Shown here piece by piece: positions 56,787-64,000 of a stretch of 64,000 nucleotides of DNA. The notes beneath the pieces were generated by a model. The model ran no database searches. It was given only the letters and a program-made list of their open reading frames with translations, and was not told where the DNA came from. Origin of the DNA: Candidatus Paraprochloron terpiosi LD05. Lineage in GTDB: Bacteria; Cyanobacteriota; Cyanobacteriia; Cyanobacteriales; Prochloraceae. The position numbers were made by a program, and so were the translations under genes. Every line of letters begins with the position of its first letter. Within the stretch, counting starts at the first letter, position 1. The stretch is taken from NCBI GenBank assembly GCA_018141785.1, contig CP073341.1:1005118-1069117 (forward strand), read 5' to 3'.

Positions 56787-57444
56787 TGTTCAATCAAAAA
56801 AACAGTATGCCATGAAACAAATAAGCGGAAGTATACCTCTACTCTATGGCACGCTCTTGTTAGTTCTATTAGTTGTTTTGGGATATTGCAAACAAAGCAG
56901 TTGGGACGGAATAACATGGTGGCTTAACTGGGGGATCGTAATTATCTATTTACTTTGGATGTTTTCAGAGATGAATATAACCATAGGTGAAGTAGGTAAA
57001 GGTGGTAGTCAACAAGATAGTGGAACTTGTAAGGCTTACGCCATAGGTCGTGCTGCCTGCATTTTGTCTGCACTAGGTTTTTACCAGGGTTGTGGATACC
57101 CATAGGGATGGTAATATTTATTGGCGGCATTGGCTTACGACTTTACGCTTATCAGAATACTAGGCAACTTTTATTCCCATAGAGTGAGAATTGTGAGTAA
57201 TCATCAAGTTATTTCTCATGTACCCTATTACTTAGTTCGTCATCCAGCTTACACAGGTATGCTGTTGGCGCACTGTGGTATACTAGTATTGTTTTTCAAC
57301 TGGTATTGCTTAATAGCATTATTAGGTCTGTTGCTTCCAGCAATGATCCGTCGTATCAAGGTAGAGGAAGATCACCTTTACCAGTTACCAGGATACTTAG
57401 ATTACGCTGAGTATCGCTGTAGATTGATACCCTATATTTGGTAG
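56779..57444 (+). pseudogene. Isoprenylcysteine methyltransferase-like membrane protein, two compensating frameshifts
   Basis: The first frame (ATG 56779) has membrane segments (SIPLLYGTLLLVLLVVLGYC, WWLNWGIVIIYLLWMFSEM). At a T5 tract (57078-57082) the frame is lost; with one more T it would continue FLPGLWIPIGMVIFIGGIGL and RLYAY. Near 57153 one extra base returns it to ILGNFYSHRVRIVSNHQVIS, then the SAM-site motif YYLVRHPAYTGMLLAHCG and ending YRCRLIPYIW. The ICMT/PEMT fold is clear: RHPAYTG and the C-terminal EE(D)...Y..Y are normal. Family members methylate carboxyl or other groups on membrane lipids. It is the second gene of the AfsA operon. Dead, phase-variable, or a sequence error. 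Confidence 0.75.
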
Positions 57445-57456
57445 AAACTTAATTCG

Positions 57457-58464
57457 ATGACAGCTTCCTTTACCTTAGTAGTTACAGGGGCAAGTGGTTT
57501 CGTGGGCAGCGCATTACTCCGTAGTATCGCTACACACATGCCAGATTTGCCGATCATAGCACTGGTACGTAGCAAAGCCGCCTGTAGACAAATAGTTAAA
57601 CTACCAATTAATTTGACTTTGCGACATGGCAGTCTACAGCAGCTACCGAACGATTTCTTCCCGCAAACTCCTCATGTGTTAGTACATTTGGCTGTCAAAC
57701 AGATTGATCGTGATAATCGTGGCTTTGAGGAAGTTAATATCGATGGCACGGGAAACTTGTTATCGCAAGTCAACAATCACACATTGGGAATTATTTACAA
57801 TAGCTCACTGTCGGTTTATGGCGCGGGTCCTCAATGTGGTATCAATGAGTCGGTTCCTGTTAAGCCTCAAACTGCTTTATCCCTTAGCAAAGCTGCAACT
57901 GAGCAGTTAATACAAGAACATATGGCTGTCTACCATCGTTGGGCACTGCTATTGCGCCCGCGCTTTGTGTTAGGTCGAGGTGATCAATTTATATTGCCCA
58001 GCTTATTAAGTCTTAGCCGCAAAGGACTTAGTGTGGGTAGTGGGCAGCAGCGCTTCAGTATCATCGATGTAGATGACTACGCAGCAATTTTACTGCGTTT
58101 GACTCATCATATTGCCCAACAACCGAACTGTCCCCAACAGCAGTCATTAAATGTGGGATACCGCACGCCTGTTAGTTTTGCCGAGTTAATCGAAGCACTG
58201 CAAGAACGTTACTCTCTCCCAGAACCACGCACAACAATACCAGCTCCATTGTGGTTAATAAGTACTTTTATTCGGTTGCCAATACCAGCATTAAAAGATA
58301 TTGCCAGAAAACTTTCGCTTATTGGAATAGACCACTACGCAGACATCAGTAGACTGGCTGCACTGGTGGGTGAAGATATAATCGGTCGCTCACCCCAAAT
58401 AGCACTCAAACGCGCCGTGACTGCATTGTTTTCCCGTGAAAACCAATTAGATACTAGAGAATAA
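57457..58464 (+). CDS. NAD-dependent epimerase/dehydratase-like (extended SDR)
   Basis: A 335-residue Rossmann protein. The nucleotide site is VVTGASGFVGSALL (residues 8-21), followed by VLVHLAVKQ, NSSLSVYGAG and, after the active-site loop, a Lys in LSLSKAATEQL. The tyrosine normally four residues before this Lys is a leucine, so classical SDR catalysis may be lost or altered. The C-terminus (SFAELIEALQERYSLPEPR, IPAPLWLISTFIRLPI) resembles sterol-dehydrogenase/3-beta-HSD-like reductases. In butyrolactone pathways a reductase acts after AfsA; this gene could fill that place. It is 12 bases after the methyltransferase gene and 4 before the kinase-like gene. Confidence 0.8.
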   Translation: MTASFTLVVTGASGFVGSALLRSIATHMPDLPIIALVRSKAACRQIVKLPINLTLRHGSLQQLPNDFFPQTPHVLVHLAVKQIDRDNRGFEEVNIDGTGNLLSQVNNHTLGIIYNSSLSVYGAGPQCGINESVPVKPQTALSLSKAATEQLIQEHMAVYHRWALLLRPRFVLGRGDQFILPSLLSLSRKGLSVGSGQQRFSIIDVDDYAAILLRLTHHIAQQPNCPQQQSLNVGYRTPVSFAELIEALQERYSLPEPRTTIPAPLWLISTFIRLPIPALKDIARKLSLIGIDHYADISRLAALVGEDIIGRSPQIALKRAVTALFSRENQLDTRE

Positions 58465-58468
58465 AAGG

Positions 58469-61133
58469 ATGAACTCAATCATATTTAACCATAAATTATT
58501 AACGGAAGAGGCAGTTGGTGGAAAATTTGCTAAACAAGCGGTTATGAAAGCGGCTAATATTCCAGTTCCTCCTTTTTTCTGCCTCAGCAAAGCTTTTTAT
58601 GATCTTATATTTGTCTCGTTGAAACCACAAATAGAAGATATTTTGGCAGCAGTAGATTTTACTAGCCAACAAAGCATCCAAGATGCAGCCGACGCTATTC
58701 AACAACTATTCCTCACCTTCACCTTAAATAAGGAACAGCAGCAACAAATTCTGAATGGGTTCGATAAACTGTTCAATGCTGATACCTTAGTTTCCGTGCG
58801 TGCCTCAATTGTAGGTTCCAAAAAAGAAGAAAGTGAAGACTCTGCGACTAATCCATTTGCTGGTATGAGCGAGAGTTTTCTCTATGTGCCTCGCGCTCAA
58901 GTGTGCGATCGGGTAAAACACTGTTGGGCATCTGGGTTTTCTCAAGAATCCTTGCTCTATCGTCATTCTCAAGGTATGGATTTGATGGGCTTTAGTGTTG
59001 CGGTTGGTGTGCAACAGATGGTTATGGGCGAACGCTCTTTTGTGATATTTACCTGCGACCCGAAAACAGCGGCTAAAGATATTATTATCATAGCTGGCTA
59101 CGGTATTGGGGAAGGTGTCGTACAAGAACAAGTAGGGGTAGACCATTACTTTATCAACCAAAAAAGTGGCAAAATTCAGCGTACCATTGCTGAAAAACGA
59201 GATAAACTCACAATTGATTCGGTAAAGGGTTACAGTATGAAACGCGCCCTGGTGCCGTCAGAACTACAAAATACTCCTTGTTTAGAAGATAGTGAACTCT
59301 ACTGCCTTAGAGAATACAGTCAGCGTATCGAAAAATTATTCAACATCCCACAGGATATTGAAGGCACTTTGACTACTGATGGCAAATTTTACTTTTTACA
59401 ATCCCGTCCTATCGCCTTAGAATACCAACGTCAGCAGGTGTGGAGTAATGCCAATGTCACAGAAAGTTTTCCTGGGGTGACCACCACGTTGACCTATTCA
59501 TTTGCGCGTTATTTCTACCGAGTGATTTTCTATGACCTGTATCGAAGACTAGGCGTTACTAGTAAAACATTAATACGCAACTTTGAGCCTCTAGATAAAA
59601 TGATTGGCTTTTTGGGGGGTCATATTTACTACTGTTTAAATTCTTTCTATCTGTTGCATCAGCAAACTCCTTTATTTCCCATTTTTCGCGAACATTGGGA
59701 AAAAATGATTGGGCTAAACAGCTCTTATCAAACTCACTCCAGTAGCTATCTAGACCAATTGTGGAACAAGATTAAAAGTAAGGTCCTGTTTTTGATCTAT
59801 GCTATTTATACTTTTGTCGATTACTTGAATCACGATCGCAAGATAGCAAGTTTTCACCGTTGGTGGGAAAATCTGATGGCTCCGTTACGGGAGCGAAATT
59901 TCAATAACGACGATCCTCTTAGTGCGATCGCTCAGTTCAATTATATTTGGGCAGAAGTAGGAGAAAACTGGGGGGTAACCCTGACCAACGATGCCTATAT
60001 GATTCCGCTTTATGGCTGGGTAGAAAACCTATTTAGTAGATGGCATTTGAGCGATTCTAACCCAAGTCTGTTGAGCAATTTACTTTGTGGTGACGAACAA
60101 TTACTTAGCGTAGAAATTCTACTGTCGGTAGTTAATTTGGCTGAGGAGGTACGAAATACCCCCGATCTGCTCGAAAAGTTTTCTTCTCTCGATGAGAACA
60201 CTCTCTGGCATTATCACCGCGAGAATCGATTACCGAAAGTTTTCAGCGAAGCTGTTGACAAGCATCTTTACTATTTTGGAGATCGGGGCTTACAAGAATT
60301 GAAGTTGGAAGTTCCTAGTACACGCGATAATCCACAGATTCTAATGCGCTCAATTAAACAGTTTACCCAACAGTCTATTACCGTATCTAATATTAGAAAA
60401 CACGAAGTTGAGGTGCGCCTGGCTGCTGATCGAGAACTTGCGGACAAATTGGCGAATCAGCCACTTAAACGTTGGATAGTACGTTTCTTGCTGTCGCGCC
60501 TGCGTAAGTTAATTAGCTATCGAGAAAATTCCCGCTATTGTCGTAGTGAATTGTTTGGGATCAGTAAAAAAATCTTTAAAGCACTAGCTGTTTACTTGGT
60601 GCAACAAGACGTACTAAACCAGCATGACGATATTTACCATCTCACCAAAGAAGAAATTTTTGGCTATATTGACGGTACTGGCGTTACCGAAAACCTTGCT
60701 GCTCTTGCCGCCTTGCGCCGCGAAGAATACGAGCAAAATTGTCACCGAGAAGTCCGAGAAAACATCACTACGCTCGGTCCAGTACGCGCCAACGATCTGT
60801 TTGTCAAAAAGATCGATCAGAACCAAGATCGTCAACTGAAAGGACTGGGTTCTAGTGCTGGCAAAGCACGTGGAGTAGCCTGTTACCGATATTGCCGATA
60901 ATACAATTTTAGTAGCAAGAGAAACCGATCCAGGTTGGCTGTTTTTGATGCTAGCAGCAAAAGGCATCATCGTGGAAAGAGGTAGTATGCTTTCTCATAC
61001 AGCAATCACTGGACGTAAGCTTGGTATCCCTACAGTGGTAGCTCTATCCAATGCTACTACACGAATTCCTGACGGAGCTTTAATTGAAATAGATGGTTCC
61101 ACTGGTCAAGTGAAATTGCTTAAAACTGTTTAA
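58469..61133 (+). pseudogene. PEP synthase/pyruvate phosphate dikinase-like three-domain enzyme, one frameshift
   Basis: About 888 residues when restored. The N-terminal ATP-grasp domain has VGGKFAKQAVMKAANIPVPP, LVSVRASIVGSKK, ATNPFAGMSESFL, and FVIFTCDPKTAAKDIIIIAG, ending DIEGTLTTDGKFYFLQSRP. The middle 350 residues (LTYSFARYFYRVIFYDLYRR, EVGENWGVTLTNDAYMIPLY) are the substrate-specific part. The last 100 residues hold the phospho-histidine swivel domain (ERGSMLSHTAITGRKLGIPT). A frameshift near 60881 (GVA to VTDIADNTILVARETDPGW) separates the swivel domain from the rest. Rifampin phosphotransferase has this domain order. In this operon it may phosphorylate the AfsA-derived intermediate; inferred. 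The break removes the catalytic histidine from the first frame. Confidence 0.8.
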
Positions 61134-61145
61134 AGGAGAATCCAT

Positions 61146-62102
61146 ATGTCTCAACCGTTTGAAGTCTCAGTCAATACCGACAGTTTTTGTGACAAACTAC
61201 GCTTGTTTACTAATGCAGTGTATAAACCCAAATTTCATCTTACCTTTGCCCTCTTGTGGGCACTTTCTCTACAGGGAGCCTTCTTTTCCCTTGCAGATCA
61301 AAAGCTTTCATTGGCTTCTTGGTTTGATGGAGTAATAGTGAGTTTTCACTTCTTTTTAATGTTTTTCTTTCTGCGTATTGTAGATGAAATCAAAGACTAT
61401 GATTACGATAAGCAATTTAAGCCCAACCGTCCCCTGGTTAATGGTACTGTAAATTTTACAGATGCCAAACGCTTTGCTGGGCTAATAGCTGCTTGCATCT
61501 TAATGATCAACTTGTTTCTAGATTGGCGTTTGGCATTATTGGCACTGGTTAATATGCTTTATGGCATATTCTTACTTTATTTAGAGCGTTGGTCGCAGCC
61601 TGTACGTGATAGTACTGTGCTAAATTTGATAATTACCTTTCCTGTCAGCGCAGTGCTAAATGTTTATGCCCTATTGTTTTTTATCTGGCAAGACCAACTT
61701 TCATACATAGGCAGTATGAACTGGACAATCTTTGCCTATATTTGTGCGTTTTTGCACTTTGATGTAGGACGCAAAACTATCTGGCCCCATCTGACAAAGC
61801 CAGGTGAACAGCTCTATTCTCATGAAATTGGCGGTATAGGATCGGCTCTGTTGGCATTGGTGCTGGCTTTTGCTGCCTGTGGCGTACCTTGGCTGCTATG
61901 TCAGCCTTGGCAAAACAACGGTTTACAAGCAGTTATTGGTTGGTCGCTGCTGCTGCCTTTGGTTGTATCTATTGCAGGCTCTATAAAATTTACCTATACC
62001 CGTGATAGACGCTATGAGCCGCGACCATTTTATGTGATATTTCTCACCCTTTACTATTTTGTTCAACTAGCCAACGGGTATAAAGCGATCGCTTTTTATT
62101 GA
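61146..62102 (+). CDS. UbiA-like membrane prenyltransferase-type protein
   Basis: A 318-residue protein with about eight membrane helices (TFALLWALSLQGAFFSL, VIVSFHFFLMFFFLRI, LALLALVNMLYGIFLLYL, VSAVLNVYALLFFIW, SALLALVLAFAACGVPWL). The first Asp-rich motif is LRIVDEIKDYDYDKQFKPNR with three spaced aspartates and the following RPL, the UbiA substrate site. The second Asp motif is weak (HFDVGRKTIW in place of DxxxD). UbiA enzymes move prenyl groups onto aromatic, heme, chlorophyll or glycerol-phosphate acceptors. An AAAGGAG site is 9 bases before ATG 61146. Last gene of the AfsA operon. The fold is likely; the degenerate second motif may mean a changed substrate. Confidence 0.78.
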   Translation: MSQPFEVSVNTDSFCDKLRLFTNAVYKPKFHLTFALLWALSLQGAFFSLADQKLSLASWFDGVIVSFHFFLMFFFLRIVDEIKDYDYDKQFKPNRPLVNGTVNFTDAKRFAGLIAACILMINLFLDWRLALLALVNMLYGIFLLYLERWSQPVRDSTVLNLIITFPVSAVLNVYALLFFIWQDQLSYIGSMNWTIFAYICAFLHFDVGRKTIWPHLTKPGEQLYSHEIGGIGSALLALVLAFAACGVPWLLCQPWQNNGLQAVIGWSLLLPLVVSIAGSIKFTYTRDRRYEPRPFYVIFLTLYYFVQLANGYKAIAFY

Positions 62103-62130
62103 ACCTCAAAAATAACAGACTGGAGTTTAG

Positions 62131-62877
62131 ACTAAATATGAGGAGTCACAAGAGTATGTGGAGGAGTTAGAGCGTTTGCTTGATGAAGAAATAAAAAATA
62201 ATTCAGAACTTAGCAGACGTAACTGCTGCTGGAGGATATGACTTCCCTTCAGGAAGTGCTAAACTAACTGATGATTTAGAGGACTATAGCACGTCTAAAT
62301 CATTTGTGTAAATATATCCTCTTGTGATGGTGTAGGGGCCACCCGGCAATCGCCCTCCCAGGTGTATAATTCATTTAGGCTCGCTATATATCAGTGATAC
62401 ACTTGTGAGTAAAATTGAGGAAAATATTAAATAATTTGGTAGTGCCCCAGATGTAATGATGATGGCTCGACGCTGTAGGGATTGAAGCTGCAAATATCAT
62501 TACTTGTGGAGGACTACCAAGAATTTGACGTTGACACAGTAGTTGTAATTGGTCATACGGATGGACAAGCTGTGAGTGGTAGTTCCAGTAACCTGGATGT
62601 TCTAGTGGAAAGGGTTGCTGCTGGGAGTGAATCTGTAACGGAATTAACCCCAGGTTCTAATGCTGATCTAGGGCTTATGAGAGCTTTAGCAGTTGTCAGA
62701 AAATTACAAGACATTCAAAAGTCCGATGGTCGTCTCAAAGGTCTTGACCCACGGAAGGGTTTTCGGGTTTATTCTGCTGATCAGTTAACCTTAAAGAATG
62801 GAGAATTTGCCCAACCTGATCCAAATCCTAATCAAGATCGGCGACGTATCGAGATCCGTTTTACCAAATCTGAGTGA
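62131..62877 (+). pseudogene. OmpA/MotB-like protein with frameshift and insertion
   Basis: Three segments of one protein are visible. First EESQEYVEELERLLDEEIKN (from 62140), then after a shift near 62212 ADVTAAGGYDFPSGSAKLTD, which stops at 62309. About 170-190 bases of foreign sequence follow (about 62285-62480). The OmpA-like C-terminal domain then resumes (LLVEDYQEFDVDTVVVIGHT, DGQAVSGSSSNLD, GSNADLGLMRALAVVRKLQD, NQDRRRIEIRFTK) to TGA 62875. Peptidoglycan-contact residues (D in GHTD, R in RRIEIR) remain. Similar proteins act with MotA/ExbB-type channels. The insert contains another frame piece (LDAVGIEAANIITCGG) of unknown origin. Confidence 0.7.
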
Positions 62878-62980
62878 GGTTAAGTCCGACAACGTCAGCA
62901 TTGTATAACGCAGGTGTGAGAAAAGGATAAAGGCTCTGCTGCTGTCCCGCCCAGCTTAGAATTGCTGGCTCATACGGGAA

Positions 62981-62997
62981 GTCCACCTACGGTGGAC
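62981..62997. repeat. GTCCACC-TAC-GGTGGAC palindrome
   Basis: Perfect 7-bp inverted repeat in the 262-base gap (62878-63139) between the broken OmpA-like gene and ilvE. The gap holds no recognised gene. It could be a repeat or part of a lost mobile element end. Confidence 0.6.
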
Positions 62998-63139
62998 TAT
63001 ACAATTACGATGCTACCGGACTTGATATGAGGTTAAACAACAGGTTCCAATCGTCTGACTCATGAGGTGCAGTACTGGGATTGTCCGATGGTTGTCCAGA
63101 AAGCGTCCTCACCAGATCCACGAAGCTATACCCCTTTAA

Positions 63140-64000
63140 CTAACCCAAGTCAATGGCACTGATCCAATCGTGGTAATTTGGGTCTCGGTTTTCCGTAATT
63201 GCAACCAGCTTGTCACGCAATTGTGTGGTAATGGGTCGTTGGGTGTTTAACTGATAATTTTCAATTCTTTTCACGGGGGTTATTTTCGCCGCCGTACCGC
63301 TGAGAAAAACTTCATCGGCTATCAACAGTTCTGATTTATCAATGGGTCTTTCTACCGTTACCATACCCAAATCTTTGGCAATGGTAAGAATACTATCTCG
63401 GGTAATACCCTCCAGAATATCCTGGTCGAATCCTGGGGTAATTAACTTTCCTTCCCGAACCATGAATATGTTCATTCCCGTAGCTTCGCACACTTTGCCT
63501 TGGGAATTAAACAAAATTGCCTCATCAAAACCTGATTCCACTGCTTCTGTTTTCGCTAAGGCTGAAGTAATATAGGCACCACTAATCTTACCTCGGAGGG
63601 GAAAACTGCGGTCTTCTTGTCGCTGCCAAGAACTAATACGACAGCTAACTTCCCCAGGCAAATAATCTCCCAACTCTAAACCGTAGACAAAAAAATCTTT
63701 CTCCATTTTATGGAGTCTGGGGGCAATACCTAAATCGGAAGTATAGACAAAAGGTCGAATGTAAAAAGATTGCTCTGGTTGATTTTTCTTAACGAAATCA
63801 ATAATAATAGACTGGATTTTACTAGCTGGCAAATGGAACTGAAGGAAATTGGCACTTTGGCTCAACCTTTGGCAATGACGATCCAATCTAAAGAGTAAAA
63901 TCTGCCCTGGGTTTTGGGGATTGGTTATCCCTCGCAAGCCGCCAAAAGCCCCGGTACCGTAGTGCAAAGCATGGGTGGCGATGGAAATATTCGCATGAGT
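63140..64000 (-). CDS. ilvE: Branched-chain amino acid aminotransferase (partial, runs off window)
   Basis: The frame is open to the window edge; upstream of MHYGTGAFGG it reads THANISIATHAL, so the true N-terminus lies beyond 64000. A fold-type IV PLP aminotransferase performing the last step of leucine, isoleucine and valine synthesis. Visible are HYGTGAFGGLRGI, FYIRPFVYTSDLGIAP, the PLP lysine in RGKISGAYITSALAKTEAVE, GFDEAILFNSQGKVCEATGM, NIFMVREGKLITPGFDQDIL, GITRDSILTIAKDLG and FLSGTAAKITPV. About 285 residues are present of some 305. Intact where visible. Confidence 0.93.
   Translation of the reverse strand, partial: THANISIATHALHYGTGAFGGLRGITNPQNPGQILLFRLDRHCQRLSQSANFLQFHLPASKIQSIIIDFVKKNQPEQSFYIRPFVYTSDLGIAPRLHKMEKDFFVYGLELGDYLPGEVSCRISSWQRQEDRSFPLRGKISGAYITSALAKTEAVESGFDEAILFNSQGKVCEATGMNIFMVREGKLITPGFDQDILEGITRDSILTIAKDLGMVTVERPIDKSELLIADEVFLSGTAAKITPVKRIENYQLNTQRPITTQLRDKLVAITENRDPNYHDWISAIDLG

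Overview
The window comes from a cyanobacterium. It carries a D1 photosystem II gene (psbA), a CP43-like chlorophyll antenna gene, the oxidative chlorophyll cyclase acsF, a Ycf33 protein, several cyanobacteria-typical families (DUF4278, Uma2, WH2-like membrane protein, PEP-CTERM-like proteins) and at least a dozen HIP1 octamers (GCGATCGC, e.g. near 8532, 16465, 28854, 43199, 51256, 62088). The species cannot be named from the sequence. Decayed genes, group II introns and dispersed repeats recall repeat-rich marine cyanobacteria; that is an inference.

Layout. 1-4.7 kb: a broken type I restriction-modification gene interrupted on its antisense strand by a decayed group II intron, then a broken WH2-like membrane protein gene. 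4.7-13.2 kb: a small coiled-coil protein, an ABC1/UbiB kinase, a disrupted gliding-type ABC transporter block (permease fragment, pentapeptide-repeat gene, GldG-like, DUF4340), KDPG aldolase and a DUF445 protein. 13.4-17.4 kb: a broken PEP-CTERM-like gene, acnB and two DUF4278 genes. 17.7-20.3 kb: a ParA-like gene split by a group II intron whose own protein has lost the reverse transcriptase. 20.4-30.4 kb: ordinary metabolism and transport (acsF, ABC-2 permease, AEC carrier, CobW GTPase, type 2 IPP isomerase, SppA, Ycf33, MgtE). 30.5-35.2 kb: an orphan protein, a uvrA fragment, a second broken PEP-CTERM-like gene, an intron remnant and an antiporter. 35.2-39.3 kb: a Uma2 gene and a third, nearly complete group II intron four codons into a conserved small gene. 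39.3-50.0 kb: YgfZ, Uma2, TPR, DUF39, AI-2E, response regulator, LipA and a fused oxoprolinase/hydantoinase. 50.2-52.6 kb: a frameshifted CP43-like antenna gene and intact psbA. 52.7-55.6 kb: decayed Uma2, DUF5615 and ParB genes plus a glycosyltransferase. 55.7-62.1 kb: a tight five-gene operon around an AfsA-type (A-factor/gamma-butyrolactone synthase) protein. 62.1-64 kb: a broken OmpA-like gene and a partial ilvE.

How it works together. The most unusual unit is the AfsA operon: AfsA-like hotdog enzyme, isoprenylcysteine-methyltransferase-like membrane protein, NAD-dependent epimerase/reductase-like protein, three-domain PEP synthase/dikinase-like protein and UbiA-like membrane transferase. 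It looks like a small-molecule pathway, possibly a butyrolactone-type signal or phospho-ester lipid, which would be unusual in a cyanobacterium. Two genes in it carry small frameshifts. The second theme is a family of related group II introns in different states: nearly intact (36-38.6 kb), RT-deleted but apparently splice-competent inside parA (17.7-19.2 kb), decayed and antisense (0.8-3.5 kb), and a 169-bp remnant (33.0-33.2 kb). Around them at least ten accessory genes are broken while housekeeping genes stay open. No rRNA, tRNA or CRISPR array was recognised.
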